DNA from: Arcuatula senhousia
Taxonomy: Eukaryota; Mollusca; Bivalvia; Mytilida; Mytilidae
DNA: 64,000 nucleotides
Direction of reading: 5' to 3'
Assembly: GCA_963971305.1 (NCBI GenBank)
Contig: OZ020305.1
Location: forward strand, 13,611,001 to 13,675,000
Part shown: piece after piece, positions 47,401 to 59,400 of the stretch
How positions within the stretch are numbered: position 1 is the stretch's first letter
Layout of the letters: each line of letters begins with the position of its first letter
Notes under the pieces: model-generated
The model's input: only the letters and a program-made list of their open reading frames with translations
Told to the model about the DNA's origin: nothing
Databases searched by the model: none
Program-made: the position numbers and the translations under genes

Positions 47401-50400
47401 TGTTTCTCGTGTGCAGACAATGTTTTCTGGTCCAAAATATACATTAAAAACGACCAAAATTTCTCAATTTTTGTCATTTTTAGCTCACCTGGACCGAAGG
47501 TCCATGTGAGCTTTTACCATCACTTGGCGTCCGTCGTCGTCGTCGTCGTCGTCGTCTGTCGTCGTCTGTCGTCGTCTGTAAACAATTTTTCAAACGTTAA
47601 CTTGTCCGACACCATAAGTCCAATTGCAACCAAACTTGGTATAGTTGTTAAGTGGCATTATGTGTACAAAACTATCGTTCGGATTTTTGATTCGTAAAAA
47701 AACATGGCCGCCATGGCTAAAAATAGAACAGGGGGGCCAAATTACAGTTTTTTGCAAATAACTCAAAAACGGTAAGAGATATCAAAATTCTGGCATAGGG
47801 TTAAAGTGATCAGCACCTCAAGATCTACCTGCCTAGAAATTTTCAAGAAGATCCAACAACCGATGTAGGAGTTATTGCCCTTTTTCTGGATTTTTTCAAA
47901 ATTTTGCACTTATTTAGCCCTATATCATGAAAACTATACAAGATATTTTAAAAATTCAAAATGCAGATGATTCAGCACATCAAGATCTACATTTCATGTA
48001 ATTAGGTCAAAGCTGTAGAACCATTCGTTTAGGAGTTATGGCCCTTAAAGTGTCAAAATTTACCGTTTTTCATTACTTTTTCCCTGAATTTCAAAGATTA
48101 ACTTGTCCGACACCATATATCCAACTTCAACCAAACTTGGCACAGTTGTTAAATAGCACATATGCTACAATTCTATCGTTCAGATTTTTGATTCGTCAAA
48201 AAATATGGCCGCCATGGCTAAAAATAGAACATAGGTGTAAATTGCAGTTTTTTGCTAATAACTCAAAAATGGTTATAGATATCAAAATTCTGATGGGATA
48301 CAAAAGTGATCAGCATCTCAAGATCTACCTGCTAAGAAAGTTTCAAGAAGATCCAACAACTGATGTGGGAGTTATTGCCCTTTTTCTGGATTTTTTCAAA
48401 ATTTTTCACTTGTTTAGCCATATATCTTGAAAACTATACAAGATATTTCAAGAATTTGAATTGCATATGATTAAGCACATCAAGATCTACATTTCATGTA
48501 TTTAGATCAAAGCTGTAGGATCATTTCTTTTAGGAGTTATTGTCCTTAAAACAACAAAATTTACCATTTTTCATTACTTTTTCCCTGAATTTCAAAGATT
48601 AACTTGTCTGACACCGTAAGACCAACTGCATTTTAACTTGGCACACTTGTTTAATAGCTTATATGCTACAACTCTATTGTTCAGATTTTTGATTCGTGAA
48701 AAAACATGGCCGCCATGGCTAAAAATAGAACATAGGGGTAAATTGCATTTTTTTGCTAATAACTCAAAAATGGTTTCAGATATCAAAATTGTGCAAGAAT
48801 AAAAAAAGATCAGCATATTTAGATCTACCTGTGCTGAAATTTTGGAAAAGATCTGACTGCTGATGTAGGAGTTATTGCCCTTTTTCCTAATTTTTGCCAA
48901 ATTTTGCACTTATCAAGCCCAATATCTTGAAAACTTACCAAGATATTTCAGAAATTTAAATCGTATATGGTTATGCACAATAATATCTACAAAATATATG
49001 TGTCTGTATAGTTCAGGTGAGCGATTCAGGCTTCTGGGAGCCTCTTGTTGCTAAAATCACTAGCAATATGACTTCATTATGACGCTTCAATATTTTTTTT
49101 TAATATGTTTTCCTTTTAGGCAAAGTTAACAATATATTCTGGCCAGAAATGGACACTTTTGCATAACCTTCATATTTTTAGGCTAAATTAGGGCCTTATC
49201 GCCCCTACTCCTTTTACTTTGATTTCAATAATAGATTTGTTTCAATATGAATTTTAGTTGCTATCTAAGAAAAATGAATACCAATGAATTAAGATTTTTC
49301 ACTCTAACATTTATTTTAAAATAAATGCAAAATGGAAATGGTTATGTAAAATTATTTTTCTGTAATTTTCAGGGCTTGAAAAAGTTAGGGATATCAATAG
49401 AAACATCTTATACTAACATACAGAAACTAGTCATCAACCACCTTCAAGTGTAAGTAATAGAAATAGACCTGTATAGTCTATGGTATAGATATGCCTGTTA
49501 AATCATTTTCACATGACTTTTTTGTGACTTGTATTGTTCAAAGTTTTGTTTATGCATCAGTCTATATAAGAAGCCAAGGAATACAAAAAGGTCATATGAA
49601 TTTCAAAGTAGAAAATAAAGACGCTGAAAACTCTCACAACCAAAACAGAAACCAATCAGTAATGAAATAAACAATAAGTAGTACAAAAATTTGAATCAGG
49701 TGCTTCGGGTGAACAAGCAGTGCCTGTTTCTTTCAAAACACCTGTAAACCTAGCAGTTTTAAGACATATATAAGAAGACTATATTAAAATTCTCACTGGA
49801 TTGATTTGCAAACACTATTGTGAAAGTATAAAACCTGATGTTGTTTTCAAAAAAGCAAGAGCTCTTTTCACTCACAGCGCATTTAAGGCAGAACATGACT
49901 GTATTTGGCCATAAAACTCTTTCCGTCAACCAGATGTGAAATAAGACCCCTCAAGATCAATTAAATAATATATGTGAAATTTATAGATATTTGTGTTATA
50001 TTTATGTGGGCTGAATTCCTTAGGGACGAAATCTTTGGCCGAAAATTTCGACTCAAAAGTTCTGGGGCAAGCTGGGGTCACAGCCCGTTTTGTCCCTAAA
50101 TCATTTCGGCCCATGTCAATATAACTCAAATACCTATTACTTTCACATAAATTACGTCATTGATTTTGATGAGTTATATCTGGTTGAGGGAAAGAGTTTT
50201 ATGGCCGAATACAGTCATATTCTACCTTAAATGCGCTATGCTCCCTTTTCGATACGGATGTGATAGTAACAATTCCCATAGAAGCCAACTGCAGAGAAAA
50301 GAAGAGACTTTTCCGTATGCAAAGGATCTAACATTTTCTCAGCACTACACCCTATGTATAACATCAAGAGACATTTTTATGATTAATGTCAATAAACAAT

Positions 50401-53400
50401 TTTATCAATAGCCCCTTTTGTGTATCCTTTCCTTCCATCATCATACTTTATTTTTGATTGTAGAGTGAGTCAGGCATTGCTGTACCATCTCAGTGAGTTA
50501 CGTGGGATGTCCCAGTGGTTTGATAGATTTGGAGTCCTGGGGATGTCTACTAAGTATATACAGGAAGCAGTCACAGCTGTGGGGTCATTTGTACTCAAGA
50601 CCAGTGAACTTCAACAGTAAGTCAATTATTCTAAAATATCTTTTACGTTTTGTGAAATGCCATGTCTCAGTGGGTTAATTGATTTTGGGTCCAGAAGGTG
50701 TCTACTAAGTATATTCAGGAAGCCGTCACAGCTGTGGGGTCATTTGTACTCAAGACCAGTGAACTTCAACAGTAAGTGATATGTTTTCAAAGATTTTTTA
50801 CATATCTTAGCAACTATGATGTCACTTAGGTATTTTAGATACAATATCAATAATATAATGATAATATAAAATACTTATATAGCGCCCTATATAAAACAAT
50901 TACTCTAAAGCGCTGTACAATACTTAAAAAATACATACAAACAATTAAAATAAACCCTACATTTACAGTACATAGAAATAAAACAACAAGTAGGGAAAAA
51001 ATCAATACTCATGACACGTATGTATGTACATTAAATAAAACAAGTGGTCAATATCTCCATCATCATTGTTGTCATAAGCCTATAATATTATGTTGCTAAA
51101 ACTCTACTTTAATTTGAAAATTGAAACAATTAAATATGAAAATTGACATAATCTAAGTTCTTATTCTATTTTCAGAGTTATTGATGAGAGTATCAAGAAT
51201 TTCAAAGCGTTTTTCTGTTGGTTGTATGTAGGTAAGGATGATAGTAAAGATTTGTACATGTGTTATGCAGAATTAATTTTGATACTGTAAGGGCCATTCC
51301 AGTTAAAGATATATATGTTTAAGAGGCCATTGGTTTGACCACCATGTTAGTCAATAAACATTTCTTGAAAGGTGTGCATTCACATTGCTATTGCAATGAA
51401 TTATATTGCAAAAAATTGCATAAATTCTATTTTTGGTTCTCATTATAAAAAGTGGTGTTTTATAAAGAACTATATCATACTTTTGAGTGGTATTTGCCTA
51501 AAAATACTGCTAAAGAGGCTGGTTACAAATTATACGAGCTGTAAGGCAGAAATTATCAGTTTGGAAAAAAATGCCACATTGATAAATTGACGGGAAATAA
51601 CGTCCAACGACAGCTACAATTAATTAAACAAAACAAAAAAACAAAAAAATTTAAATTCTCTTACAAAATTTCAATTTTTGATTTATTGATAAAATTTGAG
51701 ATTGAGAAAGTATAACATATTTTTTTATATATTTTCAAAAAAGAAGTAAAGAAGCACTAATTTGGCATTCTAGTGTCAAAAGTCTGAAAGGGCAACGACA
51801 AAACCAGTAAACACAAACAAGACAACACGAAGAAACATAAAACACAAAATCAACGGAACGGAAATCAACAACACGAACTCAAGTCATAACAAGAGTGAAC
51901 TTAGGTGCTCTGGAAGAGTAAGCCGTTCCTGCTTGCTATAGCACACCAGTCGTATTGCATAAGACATGAATTGTGTTATAATGAAAAATGTCTTATGATT
52001 TGTATATTGTCACCCTAATTCCTCAAATCTATGGTGTTCATTGGATTCCTTTTTATTGTCACCTTCATTATTATACGACCACAAATTTTTTGCGATCGTA
52101 TTATGTTATGGCAATGTCGTTGTCGTCGTCGTCGTCGTTGTCGTCGTCGTCTGTAGACACTTTGGTTTCCGTGCAATAACTTTAGTTGTAGTTAACCAAT
52201 TGTTATAGAATTTTGATATGATGTTTATAACCACTAAAGGAAGGTTGGTATTGCATTTGGAGTTTCTGGCCCCTACTGTTTTAGAAAAAAGGGCCAAAAG
52301 GGGCTAAAACGGGTGTATTGACAAAACGTGTGTACAAAGTTTAATTTTCTTCCGATTTTGATAATTCTTTTTTTAGCTCACCTGGACCGAAGGTCCATGT
52401 GAGCTATTACCATCACTTGGCGTCCGTCGTCGTCTGTCGTCGTCGTCTGTCGTCGTCGTCGTCTGTCGTCGTCGTCTGTTAACAATTTTTCAAAAATCTT
52501 CTCCTCTGAAACTACCAAACAGAATTTAATGAAACTTGGTATGAATGATCCTTAGGGTGTCCTGCACCAAACTTGTGTTTTGATTTTTAATCTGTTAAAA
52601 AACATGGCCGCCGTTACTAAAAATAGACTAGGGGGGTCAGACTACTGTTTTTGGCTTATAAATCAAAAAGTATAAGAGATAGAGGAAATCTGAGGCCACG
52701 CTACTGATTCAGCATCAAAAGCTCTACAAAAGTCTCCATTTGGTCAAAGTTGTCAGCTGACCCCTTATAGGGGTTACGGCCCCTTAAAGGTGAAAAATAG
52801 CATTTTTTCATGTTTTTGGCCTACAGAATGAAAACTATTGCAGATAGAGATTAGCTGTTGCTTGCTTAAATGTTCAGCTCATTTAACTCTACAAAAGTCT
52901 CCATAGGGTCGAAGTTGTCAGATGACCCCTTATAGGGGTTACGGCCCCTTAAAGTTGAAAAATAGCCATTTTTCATGTTTTTGGCCTACAGAATGAAAAC
53001 TATTGCAGATAGAGATTAGCTGTTGCTTGCTTAAATGTTTAGCTCATTTAGCTCTACGAAAGTCTCCATAGGATCGAAGTTGTCAGATAACCCCTTATAG
53101 GGGTTAGGGCCCCTGAAAAATGGCATTTTTTCATGTTTTTGGCCTACAGAATGAAAACTATTGCACATAGAGATTAGCTGTTGCTTGCTTAAATGTTCAG
53201 CTCATTGAGCTCTACAAAATTCTCCATAGGGTCGAAGTTGGCAGATGACCCCTTATAGGGGTTATGGCCCCTGAAAAATAGCGATTTTTCATGTTTTTGG
53301 CCTACAGAATGAAAACTATTGCAGATAGAGATTAGCTGTTGCTTGCTTAAATGTTCAGCTCATTTAGCTTTACAAAATTCTCCATAGGGTTGAAGTTGTC

Positions 53401-56400
53401 AGATGATCCCTTATAGGGGTTACGGCCCCTGAAAAATAGCCATTTTTCATGTTTTTGGCCTACAGAATAAAAACTATTGCAGATAGAGAAAAGCTGTTGC
53501 TTGCTTAAATGTTCAGCTCATTTAGCTCTACAAAAGTCTTCATAGGGTCGAAGTTGTCAGATGACTCCTTATAGGGGTTATGGCCCCTTATAGGTGAAAA
53601 ATGGTGTTTTTGGCCTATGGAATGAAAACTATTGCAGGTAGAGAAAAGCTGTTGCTTGCTTAAATGTTCAGCTCATTTAGCTCTACAAAAGTATAGGGTC
53701 AACATCAAGACCAGGTGAGCGATTCAGGCTCCTGGGAGCCTCTTGTTCCTTCTTGTATTCCTCAATAAATTCTGTCAACAAAATGTAACAACACTTTTGA
53801 TGTATCTTGTACCGTTACATTGCTACAAGGGGTCAAAAAGGGGCCACACCCCAAAAATCGACTTTTTTATTTTTGGTCCGATTTTCAAAATCTTTTTTTC
53901 ATTGGAATCCTTGTAAAAATCCCTGTCTGGGTTGTTCAATCAGATTTGCAATATCCCATACCGTTTTCGAGAAATTAGGGGTCAAAGGGGCCAAAAACGC
54001 CATTTATAAAAGTTTGTTTCAAATAGTTTTTTAGCTCACCTGACCCGAAGGGTCATGTGAGCTATTGTCATCGTTAAGCGTCCGTCGTCCGTCCGTCGTC
54101 CGTCGTCCGTCTGTCGTCCGTCCGTTAACTTTTCTTCAAAGATCTTCTTCTCTGAAACCACTGAAGGGATTGCATTGATACTTGGTATACATGATCTTTA
54201 GGATGTCCTCTACCAAGTTTGTGAATTATATACATGTCAACCAACCAACATGGCCGCCGTTGCTAAAAATAGAACAGGGGGGTCAGACTATTGTTTTTGG
54301 CTTATAACTCAAAAAGTATAAGAGATAGAGAAAATCTGAAGCAACCTTCCTTGTTCAGCATCAAAAGCTCTACAAATCTCTCCATTGAGTCGAAGTTGTG
54401 AAACGACTCCTTATAGGAGTTATTGCCCTTTAATCATCAAAATTGACCATTTTTGCAGTTTTTGGACTATATCTTGAAAACCGTTAGAGCTAGAGGAAAA
54501 GTTAGCATTGCAAAATTGTTAAGCTCATTGAGATCTACAAAAATGATTTCAGGGTCTAAATTGTCAGATCAGCCGTTTAAGAGTTATTCCCCTTTAACTG
54601 TTTTTTCCATTAATTTTAACTGATTTTCAAAAATCTTCTTCTCTGAAACCACTGAAGGGATTACATTGATACTTGGTATACTTGATCTTTAGGATGTCCT
54701 CTACCAAGTTTGTGAATTATATACATGTCGACCAACCAACATGGCCACCGTTGCTAAAAATAGAACAGGGGGGTCAGACCATTGTTTTTGGCTTACAACT
54801 CGAAAAGTATAAGAGATAGAGAAAATCCGAAGCAACCTACCTTGTTCAGCATCAACAGCTCTACAAATCTCTTCATTGAGTCGAAGTTGTGAAACGACTC
54901 CTTTAGGAGTTATTGCCCTTTAATCATCAAAATTGACCATTTTTGCAGCTTTTGGACTATATATTGAAAACCGTTAGAGCTAGAGGAAAAGTTAGCATTG
55001 CAGAATTGTTAAGCTCATTGAGATCTACAAAAATGATTTCAGGGTCAAAATTGTCAATTCAGCCGTTAAAGAGTTATTCCCCTTTAACTGTTTTATTCCA
55101 TTAATTTACACTGATTTTCAAAAATCTTCTTCTCTGAAACCACTGAAGGGATTGCATTGATACTTGGTATACTTGATCTTTAGGATGTCCTCTACCAAGT
55201 TTGTGAACTATATGCATGTCAACCAACCAACATGGCCGCCATTGCTAAAAATAGAACAGGGGGGGTCAGACCATTGTTTTTGGCTTACAACTCGAAAAGT
55301 ATAACAGATAGAGAAAATCCGAAGCAACCTATCTTGTTCAGCATCAAATGCTCTACAAATCTCTCTATTGAGTCGAAGTTGTGAAATGACTCCTTATAGG
55401 AGTTATTGCCCTTTATTCATCAAAATTGACCATTTTTGCAGTTTTTGGACCATATCTAGAAAACGGTTAGAGCTAGAGGAAAAGTTAGCATTGCAGAATT
55501 GTTTAGTTCATTGAGATCTACTTAAATGAAATCTGTAGCAACTTTTCTTGTTCAGCATCAAAAGGTCCTTATAGGAGTTATTGCCCTTTAACTGTTTCTT
55601 CTATTAATTTGAACTGATTTCCAAAAATCTTCTCTGAAACCACTGAAGGGATTGTTTTGCAACTTTGTATACTTGAAAGTTTGTGAAATTTATTCAAACT
55701 TTGGCATAAGAGATCAGGTGAGCGATTCAGGCTCCTGGGAGCCTCTAGTTTACCAATATTAAGTTGTAGTGGGCCAGCCAATTGTTATGAAGTTTAAATA
55801 TGATGATTATATCCACTAAAGGAACGTTGGTTTTGTATTTGGGGTTTGTGGCCCTTACTGTTTTAGAAAAAAAGGGCCAAAGGGGCTAAAACGGGTGTAT
55901 TGACAAAACTGTTGTAGAATGTTCATTACTCATTCAATTTTGAAAATTCTTTTTTTTGTTGAAGTGCTCATAAAATTCTGTCTACTAAATGTGTAAATGA
56001 TTTTGATATGTATTTCACCATTACATTGCTAAAGGGGGCTAAAGACAGGCCATGCCCATAATATCAACTTTTTTATTTTTTGTCCAATTTTCAAAATCTT
56101 TTTTTCATTGGAATCCTTGAGAAAATCCCTGGTTGGTTTTTCAATCAGATTTGCAATATCTCTTACTGTTTTCGAGAAATTAGGGGTCAAAGGGGCCAAA
56201 ACCACCAATTTTAAAAGTTTGTCATGGCAAATAGTTTTATACTTAAAATTAAGTTGCAGTTATTACATGTATATAAATAAGGCTTTTTGTATTAGATTTT
56301 GATCTAAATATATATGTGTCAAAAATGCATTTTTAAGCCCACCACAGGATGCATGTGTCAAAAAGCTTTGTAAGTCCACCATGGGCTTCATGTGACCAAA

Positions 56401-59400
56401 GCAATGGACTATCTATATTAGGCCTCCAACGTACAGGGTTAAACTTGTTGCGGTCGTATCATGCTGCGCTCGGCGTAGCTTTTTATTTACAGCTGATTCA
56501 TGGTGTTCTGAATTTTTGACAGATAACAAATGTAACCACCTTAGTTTTGCTTACATTTCTCCAAATTTTAACCTTTGTTTTTTTCAGCTATTTTGCAGCT
56601 ATCAGATGAAAAAGTACCTCCAGAGCTTAGTAAGGTAATACAGTAGGACAATTATGAATAAGTAGAAAAAATGTTTATTTCTTTGGGGTAAAGCTATGGG
56701 TTTTGTTGGGAATTCAAGAGAAAACAAATATTGTTCATCCTGTTTTCCTGTATAATAAAAAGTTTTACAGCATCCCAAAAAGAAAAAAAAAAGACTTCTG
56801 TATCCTGCTGGTCCTCATCTTGAATTCTTGTTAGAATAAACAGACAATCACAGAAAAGTTCCTACTACCCCTTATTACTGATTTAAAAACTACAATTGAA
56901 AGATATAAGCAATAGAGTTGTGCATTAGGAAACTATGTACAAATTTCAATTATCTTTTGTTTAAAAGTAATTGCATACTAAAGCAAAAAAAAATGAATGC
57001 ACATTAAAATCACCACAAGAAAGAAAATTAAGGAAGAATGAATTTAGATATCCTTGAAGAGTATAATATAATTTTTTTTTTTTTTTTTTGCAATTTTAAG
57101 TCATCTAAATCTTAAATAAGCTATAATTTTCTCTTTTCTTAATTCGGCAAATAAGAAACAAGTCCTTTGTATTTTTTTTGTATATCATTTCTATTTAGAA
57201 TGAGATGGAAACTGTTATTAAACAATTCTCACCCTAGTTTGTGTGGGACGAAGATGCTTCTTTCCTGAGAGAGTATGGGCTTGTCCCAAGAGTTACTTTA
57301 CTTTTCGAGGGAGGGGGAGAGCTCTGGGTCACACACCAACTAGGGTGATAACTGTTATATTATATCATCAGATATTAACAGGATACACAAAAACAGCAAA
57401 AATATACTATTGATTCACATGTTGCATGGAAAATCTCAAGAGGGGATGACCTTCCGGTGACCCAACAGTTACTTGTTGACCCAGCAAAATATCACTTGTC
57501 ACATTAAGTCATCTCTTCCAATCAAAATAAAGATTCTATATGAGTATGTAATATTTTGTTTTTATACGACTGCCAAAAAATTGTGGATGAATAATGGTAT
57601 GATGCTGTTTGACATCGTCTGCGTCTTTGTATGTTAACTTTATTCTCTACTGTTACAGATGACACAACACGATATCAATTTTGTAGCACAGTTCCTTACT
57701 GACAACTTTGATCATTTTTCTGTGGTATGTACTGTATTTAAGAATAAAGATTTATAAACAAAGGTAATAAAAAACTGCAGAACTGGGATGATCAGCCTCA
57801 TTGTAAGTTAAAAGTTTCAAAAAGGGCTGTTTCAAAAAGAGAGAAAAAAACTTTAGCAAAAAATATTATTACATTAATATCAATAGAATTGCATGCCATA
57901 AACTTCCATTTTGTATTTTCTATCAGCTGCAAAGCAGAGAGGGACAACCATGTTATTTTACTGTGGTGGCAGGTGTTTTACTATTAATTTAAAAAGTTTT
58001 ATGAGCACCTCGGAAACAAAAAATCCTATGTTAATGAAACTTGGTATACATATGTCCGAGTAGTAGCTAAGCACAGATTCATCTTTGACTTTGACCTTGA
58101 TTTTATGGTTGAGCGATTTAACAATTGTCATTGCATAACAATAGAAATGTTAAAAGTTTTATGAAGCCTTTATATCTCAAGTCAAGCTATATCCTTTTGT
58201 ATGGTTTGACCTTGAGTTTTTAGTTGAGGATTTTTAATATTTTTCTTTAGTATTTTTAGAAATGAGCAAATTTTAGGTTTCATAATAGTTTATAAATTTA
58301 TGAAAATATGGGGCAATTAACCAGGCATTAACATTTCCTATGGTGCTAGCAGGCCAGACATTCTTATGTGATAAGTCTTATCCAAAATGTATACCATAAG
58401 AATTCAAAGAAGAAGATTTAAGATGTGCTTTTAGAAATTTTGTCTTCAACTGGTTTTGTTTGATTCTAAGGATGATGAAGATTCCATATCAGAATTAACA
58501 GAGAAGAAATCTGGTTTTAAACTGGAGAAAGTTGGTCAGGTAAATACTTAATTTCAAGTTTGTTTTAAAGAATTAAGGTCTCATCAGTATTATGAAACTG
58601 AATCTATAGAAAGTGAAAAATAAAAGGCAAAAATTTTAAAAAATGAACCGGTGTAGTGTGCTTTATTTATTTTATATAAAAAATAATAATTGACAATATT
58701 CTGTTTATAAAAATTCTTTTATGTACATTATGTTACAAAATCTTACATAATTAATTTATTAGGTTATGTCCCTTTACCTGTCTGAAGTTTGGGTTTTTTG
58801 TTTTGTCAGTAATATGAAGAAATTGAGACTGATCTTGAAAAAGATAACAAGCTCATTTAGATCTACAAGACATGTATAATATTGAAAGAAATAAGAATAT
58901 CCCTATTTTTATACCCCCCACAAACATTGCTCTTGGATATCATTCAGGGGAGATAATTGGACTTAGACTTTTAAAATACATTAATCAATGGGAGACCTCG
59001 TAAGTGAAACTCCTCCTAAATTGCTCAAAGGATTTTGATGAAACTTTACATGAAGGAAGTACATCATATGTAGACGTGCATGAAGAATTTTCATCGCAAT
59101 CAGACATCATTCAGGGGAGATAATTGGACTTGGACTTTTTAAATACCTTTGATGGATTTTGTTGAAACTTTCAAGAAGATATTACATCATCTGTAGATGT
59201 GCATGAAGAATTTGTATTGCTCTCGGTTATCATCGAGGGGAGATAACTGTATATTAGATTTTTCTTTTACAGTACAGAGTCCAATATAAAGCTGGGGGTA
59301 TCCTTTTGTGAGCTCGCTCACAGTATTACTTGTTTAAAGCTTCCATTAAATGACTTAAAATATTGCTTTGAAAACTTGAAAGTCATCCAGAAGTAAATGC

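Larger units (their letters stand above)
52072..56486 (+). mobile_element. Helentron-like element, family 2, copy C, interrupted twice by family 1
   Basis: 5' TATACGACCACAAATTTTTT folds with TGCGATCGTATTA, followed by a GTCGTC run. The 3' end is GTTGCGGTCGTATCATGCTG, with hairpin GCTGCGCTCGGCGTAGC and TTTTTATT. Own segments are 52072-52374, 53746-54032 and 55749-56486; together they align with copy B (44943-46212). The two gaps are family-1 insertions. Confidence 0.88.

Noticed and set aside
50702..50771. Functional mutually exclusive exon of ANAPC4
   Set aside because: The copy has an in-frame TGA upstream, no acceptor in the right phase, and would duplicate only part of a helix.
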